A DNA stretch of 64,000 nucleotides, from the NCBI GenBank assembly GCA_040954595.2, contig CM082586.2, positions 12,338,001 to 12,402,000 on the forward strand, given 5' to 3'. The translations under genes and the position numbers were made by a program. This DNA is from Balanoglossus misakiensis. Taxonomy: Eukaryota > Hemichordata. Position 1 is the stretch's first letter. Every line of letters begins with the position of its first letter. The notes under the pieces are model-generated. The model searched no databases, was not told the origin of the DNA, and saw nothing but the letters and a program-made list of their open reading frames with translations. Shown one piece after another: positions 29,631 to 41,330 of this stretch.

Positions 29631-29764
29631 ATCAGCCGGTGATGAACAGTGTACTATTTGTGAGCAAGGGTACGCCTGCACAGATCCCAGTGCATCGCAA
29701 TTCAAGTGTACCAAGGGTTACGTGTCATTGGCTAGTGCAACAAACTGTACCAGATGTACAAATG
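29631..29764 (+). CDS. E3, unit 2: cysteine-rich exon
   Basis: As E3 of unit 1, with GDEQCTIC instead of GAEQCTIC. Otherwise the same clean frame and the same phase problem at its start. Confidence 0.6.
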
Positions 29765-29871
29765 GTAAGATTGTGGTACTTGTTCAGTTTGCTGTGTGAT
29801 GAAACCGAGGGGTATGTCTGTATGCATGTATGTGTTTACAACAGATTTTCAAGTCAGTGCGACTGGGGTTA

Positions 29872-29902
<31 letters not shown>

Positions 29903-30157
29903 ATGTATGTGTTTACAACAGATTATCAACTCAGTGCGAGATCTTGCGAGACCCGGTTAGCCATGTGAGATCTCGCAGAGTCTTATGATATTCAGAAAAT
30001 GGTTGATTAGAAATGACGTTTAATGTCCTCCAAAGAATTTTCTACATGCCTGTATACTTGTCTCAGAATTATGAAGTGAATCATCTCAAGTAATTTGTTA
30101 TTTTAAATGACACTGTATCACAAATACTTCACCAAAAACCTCATTTTCTTTGATCAG
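29765..30157 (+). other. Intron E3-E4, unit 2
   Basis: TG/TATG microsatellite at about 29872-29911, without the CTCF-motif insertion of unit 1. Otherwise unremarkable. Confidence 0.55.
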
Positions 30158-30355
30158 ATGAAATAAGTGAGGAGCCTGCACGCACATCCCATCTTCTGTG
30201 CCCTGCTGGACAATCGTGTTCAGATCCAATGTAAGATCCGCTTGACTGTGGCAATGGTGAATATGCTATGGAAGGCGACGGCACATGCACGCCTTGTCCA
30301 GCAGGATCCAAGTGTCCAACCATGTCACCCGTAGTGGATTGTTCAACAGTTACTG
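30158..30355 (+). pseudogene. E4, unit 2: cysteine-rich exon with in-frame TAA
   Basis: Stop at 30232-30234, at the same place as in the other units. Ser of unit 1 (GESAM) is Tyr here (GEYAM). Confidence 0.6.
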
Positions 30356-30595
30356 GTAAGTTGGGCTGCAAATCACTCTTGTGACTTCCCTGTGTTATAG
30401 CATGACATACACAGAAAATTAAACTGTTATGCTCATTGGAGTTGATATTGTGATGCACTTTGAAAAACACAATGATTCCACTGAAGAGGTATTGTACAGT
30501 AACACCTGTGATTACGGACATCTCTCTAATAAGGGATCGTTGGACCAAACCAATCGTTCTTTGAATTTTTTCTGTGATAGGTTCATACTCGCTAG

Positions 30596-30677
30596 GTTCG
30601 GCCACGTCCTTCTGGTTATGAATGCACAACTACAAGTGTCACACAGTGCGCTACAGGGCAGTAAAGTGTTGAAGGAG
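30596..30677 (+). pseudogene. E5, unit 2: short degenerate cysteine-rich exon
   Basis: Same frame and terminal TAA as in unit 1. Confidence 0.35.
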
Positions 30678-30794
30678 GTAAGTCTTGAAATCTCTTTTCT
30701 TCTGGTCTCGATTTGAACATGGTTCCACAAGTTGTTTACATCACTTGTAGTTTTACATATTTTTTGAGTTCAACAGCTATGCTATACATGGTGT

Positions 30795-31790
30795 CCTGAG
30801 AAGTCGACCAGTATGAGAAGTCGGTATCGGCCAGTACGAGAAGTCGGCCTTTGGGAGAGAACCCTGGTACTTTGTGTTATATATAACTGTTTCACTACGA
30901 AATGTTTCCTTGATGTACAGGAGCTGAGATATTTGTACAAATAGCCGATGAATTTTAAAACTGTCTGTTCACTTTGCATGTACGTCACCGGGGTACGTCA
31001 ACATCAGTCACCTGCACTTCTTGCGCTGCGCCAGTAGTCAGTTCCTCGTCACGTTTGTTTGTTTGGTGTTGTCTCAAAGTATGCATATACACATACATCT
31101 TCTATGTATTTTAGTAGGCTTTGAAACAACTCCCTGTAAAGGGACAAAGTCTCTCTCTCTCGCTGCCCTTTTTCCATTAATAATATTTGATACAAGACAC
31201 CATTTATTTATTCTAAATGTGGATATATAGTGAATCAACGTTCAACCACACACAACTTCAATCCAACTTGTAGACACGAGAGTGAAAAACTTGCCAAAAT
31301 GAATAATCGGTGTTTACCATTTATTCATTTTGGCGGGATTTTTACACTCATATCCTACAAACGGGATGGAATTTGTCTGTAGTTGAATGTGGATTCTCAA
31401 TATATCCACATGTAGAATAATGTGAACGGTGTCTTGTATCAAACATAATTAATGGAAAAAGGTTCGCGCGAGAGAGACTTTGTCCCTTTAATCAGAAATG
31501 TCACAGGAATTTGGCGAACAACCTAAGCTCCTTACGCGGATACGGGGCTGGGGAACCGGTACGGATGCCAGACGCCATTATTTGAAATGACGCCATTGTG
31601 TTGTCAAGAATTTGGGAAATCCGTCCAAATGAAAATATTTAGTGCAATTATATTTTATTAAGTGTTGTTATAAGTAATCTGGGTCATCACTGCACTATTC
31701 GGGTACAAGTTCAACAACTGGCCGACTTCTCGTACTGGCCGACTTCTCATACGCGCGTACTGGCCGACTTCTAATCTGGCCGACTTCTCA
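30795..31790. repeat. Iteron foldback, unit 2, split by a MITE
   Basis: Four right-hand iterons as in unit 1, and left copies at 30795-30850. The interior has gained the 31137-31490 MITE and about 45 bp more to its right. Confidence 0.6.
31137..31490. mobile_element. Full-length foldback MITE (TAAAGGGACAAAGTCTCTC ends), unit 2
   Basis: 354 bp, almost entirely palindromic: both arms read TAAAGGGACAAAGTCTCTC, TTTTTCCATTAAT, GATACAAGACACC, GTGGATATAT and CCAAAATGAATAA toward the centre. Absent from unit 1, where the site reads TAGTAGGATACGG. Confidence 0.8.
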
Positions 31791-31975
31791 TGTATTCCTA
31801 TACATTAGTGAAAATTGGGGAAACTGGTGTTTTTCAGACAACTTATGAAGTCCCTTTCGCAATATTAACTCTAAAACAGCGGGTGATATTCCTTTTAAAA
31901 TTTAACCAAATAAGCATACTTGAACTCTGTCATATCGGCAAAACACTCACTACACAAGCTGCTGTTATTCTACAG

Positions 31976-32192
31976 ACATGACATGTGCTGATTGCGGCGT
32001 AGGTAACTACTGTCCAGATGGGTCAGACAGCCCCATTCCTTGTCCATCAAGTTATTATGCTGACACAGCCACAGAAGTATCCTGTACCCCTTGCGATCCA
32101 GGCTGTCAGTGTGCAGCAACATCACCCACTTGCCTGCACATCAAGAACCTACTCTCTGGGACCATCAACAACATGTACTCCCCTTCTACCAG
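31976..32192 (+). CDS. E6, unit 2: cysteine-rich exon
   Basis: 217 bp, clean, protein identical to E6 of unit 1; single donor. Confidence 0.65.
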
Positions 32193-32994
32193 GTTTGTAG
32201 TCGTCTTAGTCGTAAAAACATATTTAAGGTGTTGCGCACCTCGAAATAAAGGGTCGTCTGATCATGTTTAAATTAATACTGATGATACTATGACTTCTAA
32301 ACATTTAATCTATGGAATAAAAATTGGGGGTCAACCATCTAGAGTTTTGAAAAAGCGCCCTTTATCTAGCACCTCTTTCAGATTTTGCCAGGCTCGTAGA
32401 TTTTTGTAAAATGGCCTCAAAAATAAGAATTTTGGGAGGTTTGTCATATTTTTTCACCATTGTAGAATCTAAATGTTCTGAATTTTGAGATTGATTCATG
32501 TTCAGTATGATAATCGCATGTCAATACAACTGTTACATTAAAGGAAAAGTTCAAATCCGCCTAAAACCACATTGCATTGGTACCTAGTTAAGTTGTCCTC
32601 ACTTCTGACGCAAAATTTTGATGTGCAATGCACGTGTCTGTGAAATTGACGAATAAAAAAATTGTATACCAGTGCAAAATTAAAAACTCCCTGTGCAGCC
32701 ATCTTGGCAACTGCATGCTGGGAAAAGTACTCGGATGATGACGAAAAAGTTTCGGGGTTCCGTGTAGTGCTACCCCGGAATACAATGTTGGGTGCAGACT
32801 ACAACTATGGAAAAGAGATGCAGAATGTCATGTGATATAGTAGTGAAAACAAATACACGTTGGTTCACGTATTTCAGCTCTCAGCAATCAGGGTGCATTG
32901 AAAGGCCTTGATTGGTGTGATATTCACAATTGATTATTATATATACTTACAGTTGTATACTGTTTTATTTTGTAAATATTGTGTACATTTGCAG
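32193..32994 (+). other. Intron E6-E7, unit 2
   Basis: AT-rich, no element recognised. About 80 bp before E7 it contains the point (about 32879) where unit 1 jumps to a sequence 2.7 kb downstream. Confidence 0.5.
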
Positions 32995-33124
32995 CAATGA
33001 ATCCGTGCGAACACAAACCTTAACCCATGCCGGAATGCTGGTACTTGCCAAGCAATCCAGGGATCTTGTACAGGCGTCACATGTCAATGTGCTGGCTGCT
33101 ACCTGGGTTTCACATGTGAAACAC
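32995..33124 (+). pseudogene. E7, unit 2: eight-cysteine EGF-like module, frameshifted, donor lost
   Basis: After TTTGCAG: NPCEHK, then one frame over CRNAGTCQAIQGSCTGVTC and QCAGCYLGFTC. All eight cysteines are recoverable across the shift. A 6-bp TTAACC insertion is unique to this copy. The donor position reads CTGAGT, so GT has become CT. Confidence 0.6.
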
Positions 33125-33360
33125 CTGAGTACAGTACTTTGTCATTTATTAAAAAATCTAAGTGCTGAGGTACATTGTAGTAATAATAGCAGGTGTAGTC
33201 ATTATCATCATCTTCATCATCATCATCTTTAAGTCAGTCATATGATCGGTAATAAAAACAGTAAAATCACCAGTATAAAAACATAACAGAGAAATAATGA
33301 ACGTGTACTGGTGTTACCATAGGTAAGTGTTGTATAAAATTTTGAATTCCTGTCTTCCAG

Positions 33361-33483
33361 TTCCTAATCCATGCTTCACTAGTCCTTGTCTCAATGGAGG
33401 TACCTGCCAACAACAGGCAAATTCTTGTACTGCCACCATTGGCATGTGCACAGAGTGTTACTAGGGAACCAGGTGTGAGACAA
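33361..33483 (+). pseudogene. E8, unit 2: EGF-like module with in-frame TAG
   Basis: NPCFTSPCLNGGTC, NSCTATIGMCTECY then TAG at 33471-33473, then GTRCET, donor GTAAGT. Cys 4 is Gly. The stop lies one residue after the conserved Tyr. Same lesions in unit 3. Confidence 0.65.
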
Positions 33484-33575
33484 GTAAGTTTGAATCTATA
33501 GCAGTTAATAATGATAATTATCATTTTTTTTATTATGATTTAAACTTCACTGATGTTGTACAAACACAAAAATAG

Positions 33576-34010
33576 AAATAATAATAATAATAATAATAAT
33601 AATAATTTATTTGTATAGCGTCAGTATCCACAAAAAATGTGATCAATGACGCTTAAAGCAAAAGTACAATACAACAAATGGCTAAAAACAGATTTAAAAA
33701 GTAAAGTTTTAACATTTGATTTAAAAACAGATAAGTCTGGTGCCTGGCGAATGGTGAGTGGAAGATTATTCCAAAGAATTGGAGCAGCAACAGTAAAAGC
33801 ACGATCACCATAACTCTTGGTGCGTGATCGAACAAGGCAGAGTTTGAACTGATCAGCTGACCTTAAGTTGCGACACGGAACATATAGATTAGTCATGCTA
33901 GAAAGATAGATTGGACCAAGTTTATGAATGGATTTAAAAATGAGAACTAACATCTTAAAAACAATACGCTCTGTAACAGGTAGCCAGTGCAACTGATACA
34001 AAATTGGAGT
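33576..34010 (-). pseudogene. Second LINE 3' end, unit 2
   Basis: About 126 clean residues on the minus strand: LHWLPVTERIVFKMLVLIFK, PIYLSSM, LRSADQFKL, RTKSYGDRAFTVAAPILWNN, FKSNVKTLLF. It ends in an (ATT)n tract at 33576-33609. The same C-terminal pattern as the LINE at 26795, but a different family (CR1/L2/Rex1 style). 5' truncated. Confidence 0.75.
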
Positions 34011-34272
34011 GATGTGACAGGTGATTTTTGAACGAGTAACAATTAGAAAGGGACAGCAGCTTAGCTCTATTCCGTTTCCAAAGTGTTTGTTCTTTTAAAC
34101 TACCTGTGCATTTTTTTATTTATTCTGATTATGCTAATATGCTAATTTGTCGGTTTGTCACATCACAATTTTTGTAGGAAACTCACCCCTGGGAATTTTT
34201 TTCAGCCACTTACATACATTCATAATCACATGACATTGATGATCATGGAAAATTTGACCCTTTTCCTTGTAG

Positions 34273-34395
34273 GACTCAACCAGTGTCCACCAAATCCGTG
34301 CCAGAATGGTGGCTTCTGTCAACCGGCTCGAAATTCCTGCTTTGATCTCACCTGCATATGTACTGGTTGCTACAAAGGTGATAGGTGTGAGATAT
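34273..34395 (+). CDS. E9, unit 2: eight-cysteine EGF-like module, intact
   Basis: The clearest copy of the module: NQCPPNPCQNGGFC, RNSCFDLTCICTGCYKGDRC, between TTGTAG and GTAAGT. Phase 1 at both ends; spacing C-x4-C-x5-C-x6-C-x4-C-x-C-x2-C-x5-C. C5 to C6 keeps the 8-residue distance of ordinary EGF domains, so the two extra cysteines sit inside a normal EGF scaffold, probably as an added disulfide. No calcium-binding DxNE consensus. Confidence 0.8.
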
Positions 34396-34949
34396 GTAAG
34401 TATACAGCGCAGTCTCTTTTACCTTTTGTCTCTGATGCATTCAAATACTGCATGTTTCCTGAGCATAGGTGTAGCCATCACCACAGCAGAGCTTGGAGAG
34501 TTCTTGACATCGAATGCAAGATTACACTCTTCCCAATCAAAATCACTTTTGTAGCGCATAATGTCTTGATTGTCTTAGTTCAAGAAACATTATGCGCGAC
34601 TGGCCAATTTTACTGCCTTTTGTCAACGCACATCCACTATGGAAATTCTCACTCCAGGCCAGATAGTGTAAATTTGCATATGAGTCTAAAGGTATGCTTG
34701 AAGTCAAGTCAAGCATTTGCAAGGAACCCTCCTCCAGTACACAGGTCTTTGATTTCATGAAGGGAAGCCCTTGCCTCACAGTCACTGCCACATGATCTAT
34801 GGAGGTGTGAACAACTTGATACCAGCCTAATATAAGTTGTAGGCACAATCACTCCACACACCCTTGCCATAATTCTGCAAGGTTTTTGCCATATCTGTAC
34901 TGTAGAATGAGTAGCAATGAATAAAATGGCGTCCTTTCTTAATTTCCAG

Positions 34950-35065
34950 TGCAAAACCCCTGTGATCCCAACCCATGTATGAATGGCGGATTTTGCCAGC
35001 AAACATCGTGCAATTCTATTCATGCCAGTGTGTGAACTCTTACACAGGTGACATCTGTCAAACCA
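34950..35065 (+). pseudogene. E10, unit 2: EGF-like module, frameshifted, donor not found
   Basis: NPCDPNPCMNGGFCQQTSC NSIH, then after a one-base loss CQCVNSYTGDIC. The second extra cysteine is Ser. The expected donor position reads ATAGAC instead of GT. Same in unit 3. Confidence 0.6.
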
Positions 35066-36315
35066 TAGACCCTAGAGAAAGAAGGACGAGCAACTGCGGC
35101 AAAGATCAAAGGGTTTGGGGATTATCTGTATGATGATATGATGATGTTCTTTTGCATATAATTAACACCCAGGACAGTTGGACAATGACTTCCTTACTTC
35201 GGCACGTGTCGACCCCACCAGTGATGCGAAAACTTGCCACCAAACTGGCACTCCTGCATTTCAGCAGCCACTGCGTTTTTTTCTAAAATTCTAAAAGTAT
35301 TACGATGTCTGTGCTAATTATTATGGTTTGGTGTTCGTCTGTCGGTTGAACGGTCATTTCTAGTGCCACAAGCTTCATTTAAAAATTGTAAACAAATCAT
35401 CCATGTTTTTTGCATGTCCGACTGGGCACTCATATTTCTTGGTAACGCTAACACTTTTCTTAATAATTTTATGTTTGTGTGAAGCATTGAAATAAAAAGT
35501 GTGGTTTAGGGGCATTTTATTTCGCAGTGCGTGAACAATAAAACAGATTTCACGAAAACAATTTGTAAACAAACTGGGTGGATTTTCATGTGTGCGCTAT
35601 GGCCGCCAGGCAACCCTCGGTACGGTTAGCTCACAACCTTGTGAAATACCCGGACTGTTAGACAAAAGATGCTTGTTTTGGACGCTGTCAGACTCAGAGG
35701 TGCCAAATTCCTGTTTAACTTGTCCAGATGTGTTCCATAAATGATCGCTGCGTTCACCCACGTTGCACTTTTCTCGTCTTCTGCGAGATGTTCTAAGGTG
35801 TTTGTGACAACTTCACGCAAAACGCGAGACTTTGCGTTAGTTTATACACAGTTGATTTGCAAATTGGATTATTGGGATTTACCTGGAAATAATGTATGCA
35901 AAAGAACATCATTTCAAGAAAAAACTGGAGTTGCGCGTCCTTCTTTCTCTAGTGTCCATGGTCAAACAAGTGAGTATATACTTTCAAGACACCCTGCAAA
36001 CAAACAAGCAATCTTCATTCCGTAGATCTTTAAGCATATTTATGCATTGTAAATTTTGATGTGAAACTTCAAATTTTATTGGTCTTGTTGCCAAACTTCT
36101 GAAGAAATGAGGATATTGTTTTGAAGGGTATTTTATCAGTAGATAACAAATACCATGGCCCTCCATGCAAATACCCACATGGTAAATTAAAACTGTTGCA
36201 GGTGTATTTGATTTCCACATATGGATTACATGTGGGATAATATTGGGTGCTGGCAGTTTCAGTAAATGAACTGCTCTATTGCTGAGATAACAATAGGTTG
36301 CACTTTTTATTGCAG
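35066..36315 (+). other. Intron E10-E11, unit 2
   Basis: 1.25 kb without a recognised gene or repeat. The 135-bp piece at about 35576-35710 is the only part of the E7-E11 block kept in unit 1 (about 17697-17830). Confidence 0.5.
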
Positions 36316-36438
36316 TCCAAGATCCATGCCAGCGAAACAGCTGTCTCAACGGGGCTGTATGTAATGCAGTGGCCAACTCCTGCACGGCATATACCTGTGC
36401 CTGTACTGGTTGCTATGAGGGTAACCGTTGTGAAATAT
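36316..36438 (+). CDS. E11, unit 2: eight-cysteine EGF-like module, intact
   Basis: DPCQRNSCLNGAVC, ANSCTAYTCACTGCYEGNRC; acceptor TTGCAG, donor GTAAGT, phase 1. Glycine of the NGG box is NGA. Confidence 0.75.
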
Positions 36439-37274
36439 GTAAGTTTCTGACGTACCGTAAATGACAATCTTTTGGGCACTTTCTCTTCATAGCAATTGAA
36501 TTGTGTGGTAACTTCTCATTTCTAAAATTTCCCCAAGAGAAAAGAAAGGAAAAGAAAACAGAAATTTCATTTGTATGTCCGTGCAATTTAGGATAGGCAC
36601 GAACTTGTGAGGAAGTGTACGAAGCTGGATGTTTTCATCACTCAAATATACAAGAGTTGCCTCTTGAAGACTAGTGTCTGTAGAGATAATTGTGCATGTG
36701 AGGTAATCTCTCCTAAGGTGGTGCACACATCTGAGTATTAAGTAAAAGAGACGTCCTTAATTATCCTTACTATTTGGCTTGAAAAATCAATCTTACTAGG
36801 TGTTCTGATTAGAGAGGTGTCCATGAGGTGACTACACCTGTTACTGCCAGTAGTGTTGGACTGGGGCCATCTGTGCCGTAGGTGTGTCGAATTACTGTTT
36901 TATGACACAGCGTGGTATATAAACCCTCATTTTTGGTATTCTCAATGTGATAGATGGACCCATACACCAATAAATGGGGTGGAAGCATTACTAAGTTTCA
37001 TCCTTTCAAAATTTGCTGATGTAGGGTCAAAATTGAGTGTGAGGTGCACGTTAAAAAGGAAAGCCTTCTGTATCATGTTGATGGCACATTTTTTAATTTT
37101 TCAAGATTCTTACAGAAAAATCCTAGCAATAGCATCATTATGTTATTTTAAATGTACAGGTTTGAAACAAGGAATGAAGACATTGCTCACATATTTAAAC
37201 GAAATGAACATCACAAGTACATGTACAAGTTTTTGACAAGCAGGTAATTGATACTTTCATTTTTGTTTTGGCAG
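36439..37274 (+). other. Intron E11-E12, unit 2
   Basis: Nothing recognised. The same sequence lies in unit 3. Unit 1 rejoins at about 37244. Confidence 0.5.
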
Positions 37275-37394
37275 CCATTGATCAGTTATACTCTATGCCT
37301 TGTCAAAATGGTGGCACATGCGTTGCACGAGACGGCTGTTTCCTGTTTGACTGTATGTGTACCGAATGCTTCACTGGTGCCACATGTACAATGC
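37275..37394 (+). CDS. E12, unit 2: EGF-like module
   Basis: As in unit 1 with Ala for Thr (TCVARDGC). Cys 1 is missing. Confidence 0.7.
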
Positions 37395-37689
37395 GTAAGT
37401 ACAAACCAATATTATTTTATTCAATGCAAAACACTTGTTATGTATTATATAATATAAGTACGGTACACATATTAAAGCCCTGGTAACTCAAACTTTGGGC
37501 TAGCTTAATGTTATCACTATTTTTGTTTTCGGTTGCAACTGTGGTTTCTTGTCACACTCTAAAGGATTTCACAGCATTTGGTTTTTCAAAACAGCCCTTT
37601 GGTTGTTGTCATGTATACATGTACATGACTGTGGAGTGTAGTTTGTAGATTCTGTAATTTTGACAATATCTTGACTGCACATCCCACAG

Positions 37690-37812
37690 CTGTCAACCAG
37701 TGTCAACCCATCCAGTGTCGGAATGGTGGAAACTGTGTGCTGACGCCCAATTGGTGTACTAAATTCACATGCTCCTGTACAAGCTGTTACTCCGGCGATT
37801 TATGTCAGACAT
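37690..37812 (+). CDS. E13, unit 2: eight-cysteine EGF-like module
   Basis: As in unit 1 with Lys for Glu (CTKFTC). Clean. Confidence 0.75.
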
Positions 37813-38190
37813 GTGAGTGATTTTAAATTTCAGATGAAGAGGAACATAATAACATAACACATAATCGGCTTGGTTTCTTCCAACCTGTATCAAACAGTGA
37901 ATAACGACACAATTTGGGGGAAATTTATTAAGAATGTGTGTGCCATAAAAAGGGATTGTGTTTTTGACCAAACAATAACCTGCACCGTATGGTACACTAA
38001 GACACTATTACACCTGTGTCAAAATTTCATTACGTTTCTTTTGTTGAACATGAAAGAAATTTGTCACAGTGATGTTCTGTTGACCAACTGAGATTTTTAC
38101 CACTCAACCCTGACTGCACAAATCTGTTTAAAGTATATGTAGTAAATATTAACTGTACACAATTTATATCACTTTCTCTTCTGTGCACAG

Positions 38191-38307
38191 ATTTGAATCC
38201 GTGTCAGCCCAACCCTTGTCTAAACAGTGGATTCTGCCAGCAAGTGTCCTGCACCGAGTTCAGATGCCAGAGTCCGCGCTGTTTCATCGGAACCACGTGC
38301 GCTGAAC
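38191..38307 (+). CDS. E14, unit 2: EGF-like module lacking one cysteine
   Basis: As in unit 1, ending TTCAE instead of TTCTE. Confidence 0.7.
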
Positions 38308-38525
38308 GTAAGCAAACCAGTGTCAGATTTCCCGCACAAAGTAGAAATCGCTGGGCTTTGTCATTGATATTGTCTCAATAAAGTTGCCTGTGATTGTGCA
38401 GCTAACCAAGAGACTTATATGCACTACCGTAGCCATGATGAATATTTTCATTGACTCAAATGCTCATCAGTGTAGATGTTGCTATTTTTCCAACCGTAAA
38501 TTGAAACATCAGAAAGTTATGACAT

Positions 38526-38562
38526 CAACTACCCCCACCCCCACCCCACCCCACCCCCAACT
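38526..38562. repeat. (CCCCA)n tract, unit 2
   Basis: Imperfect CCCCA/CCCCACC repeat in intron E14-E15, in a segment shared with unit 3 (57642-57674) but absent from unit 1. Confidence 0.7.
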
Positions 38563-38755
38563 AGTAAATATTATAAGATGCTGTAATTATGATAAAGATG
38601 GTAGCACCAAGCTTGGATCAAGTGGTCTTCATTATCCGTCACACATGAACATGATCACATCGATGTGCAATCTTCTGACAGTCTGCTACAGATTTCACTT
38701 CCCACTCAAGTGTGTAAGACCCTAATGTGATACTTTTCATTTCTCTCACCCTTAG

Positions 38756-38878
38756 CAATCATCCAGTGTCTTCTAAACCAATGTCTGAATAACGGAGTGT
38801 ATCAGCCACTTCAAGGCTCCTGCTCAATCTACACCTGCAACTGTCCAACCTGCTACACTGGGCAAACATGTGTTACAT
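38756..38878 (+). CDS. E15, unit 2: EGF-like module
   Basis: Clean, but with substitutions absent from the other units: IQC for NQC and NQC for NPC. Cys 3 is again Tyr. Confidence 0.7.
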
Positions 38879-40820
38879 GTAAGTCACAAGTTTTTAGGTC
38901 CCATTGGTATGTACCATGGGACCTTATGGGATTGGTTACGTCTGTATGTATGTATGGATGGATGGATGGATGGATGTCTGTATGTCCGTCCACATCAAAA
39001 ATTTGAAAACCGCAGCGCGTATGACCTCGATATTTGGTGTGTAGATGCAGGCAGGGCTGTAGATGGGAGTTTGTTCAAATGAAGATGTCATTGCCAAAAA
39101 TATGCAAATTAGCTGGGAAAATGTGAAATTTGTCAAAACTCAAAAACTGGACAACCACTGGTCATATTGATTTGAAAATTGGTATGCATGTACCTTATAT
39201 CAACCTCATACAATCCTGTATGTTTTGAGCTAATATTATCGATTTCCTTTTTTTTATGCATTTTTTTGAATTTTTCCATGTTATTGGTAAAAAGTCATTG
39301 AAATTTAGTATGAAGCTTCCTAATGGTTGTCTAAGTAACCATAGTTTTGTTCAAATTGTTGCAAAATGTGCATATCTATAATGTTGAGCAATATTTGCCA
39401 TTTTTGGTCAAAAAATGTTTTTCTTTAAAACCTCATGCCAGATTGCTTTGCAATTTGGTAGGCATGTTCGTAGGGGTAACCTAAATAATATGTTGTAAAA
39501 AAATGTGATATTTGCATAAATGTGTTATCGGGGAAACTTTTGCAATTTTTGTCAAAAATTGTTTTCTCTGAAACAGCTTGTCCTATTGCTTTGAACTTAG
39601 GCAGCATGTTCCTTGTAGTGATTGAAGTAAGATATTGTACAATTTTGGTGATATTTGCATATTTGGTTTTTGCCATTTTTGAATAAATATTTTCTGTGAA
39701 ACTGCTTGTTGGATTGCTTTGAAATTAGATTTTTCTCTGATTGCTTTGAAATTTAGGTTATAATTTCATAACACATACCTGTATATGTGCAACTTTTATT
39801 CAATTCTTAGATCACAAAGATTAAATATGTAGCGAGTTTTTTTTGGTAAGTTTCTTTGTTTTTGGTTAGCAAATCTTCTCCTAAACAAATTGTCCAGTTG
39901 TTTTTAAAGTTACTATTTACAAGGAGTTGTTACCTCGAACAAAGACATGTTTACATAACTTAAATAGGCCAGCTGTTACAGAGACCACCAGCTATCAAAT
40001 TTTAATTCCCAGTGGCAGGTCAGTGTGTGTCTGTTCCAGAGCTGACTGAAAGAAGTTGCTTCGCATATGTGTTTGTACAGACAATTTTTGGTCAATTTTT
40101 TTTCTAGCACCACTTGTAAGACTGCCATGACACATGACAGTTTATTGGGCATGTTCCTTGTTAATGTTTTTACATTCCATATTTCTATATGGTCAGATCA
40201 TATCTGCTTGCAAATGTCACCTGTAATTTTTATTCTGGTGTGTCACTGTTTCCGCATAATCCTCAAATGTCATCAGATCTTCGAATGTGATGAAAACAGT
40301 GTGTTTTGAGTGTTTTTTTAAATGACCTTTTGGGTTAAAAGTGGCAAAAATGGCAATTTTGTCTTGAAAGGGGTCAATAAGACTGACTTTTTTGGAATCA
40401 GCACCATTTTTTACATTGAATGGACTAGTCTGCTCAAACTTTCCTTACCAAAAATTCTGTTTAATCTTCTGAAACATGTATACTAGTATACATGTAGCTG
40501 CCTGATAGTTTGCCCTGTGTGTGTAATTGCTGAGTGACATAACACATTCTGTGATTGGTGCAGTCACGTAACCACCAATCAGATCGCTTGTTATAAGGAG
40601 AACTGCACGACCTTTAACCGCATTAGCATACCTGATTTTAGGACTCGATATTACCTCTGAGGACGCAATATTTAAGTTGAAGTTTTTTTCTTTTATCATA
40701 TTAGAGCAAGAAGACTTGTTTTTTATGTAAAAGAAATAGACCCTAATATACAGAGTGCATTTTGAAACGATGGGCAGGTCCGGCCCATAGCCTAATTCTT
40801 CATTTTTCTGTCATGCGTAG
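38879..40820 (+). other. Long intron E15-E16, unit 2
   Basis: (GGAT)n at about 38952-38976, then low-complexity AT-rich sequence as in unit 1. Confidence 0.5.
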
Positions 40821-40937
40821 GAATTGATCAGTGCTAACAACCCATGTCAAAATGGCAGCACTTGCCAACCCTAACCTCGTGTGTGGCATTGACGTGCACC
40901 TGCCAAGGATGCTATACTGGGGAGCGCTGTGAAAATT
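40821..40937 (+). pseudogene. E16, unit 2: EGF-like module with two frameshifts
   Basis: Acceptor GCGTAG kept. Same frameshifts as unit 1; the eight cysteines are recoverable across frames. Confidence 0.6.
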
Positions 40938-41330
40938 GTCAGTCAGTTTCTTTTGTCAAATTAATCAATATGTGTGGGACTGCTATACATGTATATAAAA
41001 CAGAATACTGCGATGGAAAATTCTATAACTTAATGTTTCAGTGGATATATGACTTAAAGTTAGCAGGTTGCAGTAAATTCAACAGAAAGTGTAATTTCCT
41101 CTTGTGTGAGCTCTGTGCGACTGTGCCAATGAAAATCTCACCACAAACAAAAATGACAGGTATACACTGTATATTAGCAGCTTTGTCTCTGTAATAGCCA
41201 TAGTGTTTTGAAGTTGAAAACTTGCAAAGTGTGCAGTTTTATTCACACTACAAAGGAAACATTGTTGAAACGGATTATCTGTGTACATTGTCAAACTGTA
41301 CACTTGTCGTGAGATTTATTCTCAATTATA

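Noticed and set aside
34155-34760. 201-codon frame containing E9
   Set aside because: Only the E9 part has module homology. The rest runs across a good acceptor and donor into introns.
34543-35023. Minus-strand frames of about 100 codons in introns of units 2 and 3
   Set aside because: No recognisable motifs. They persist only because the units are near identical.
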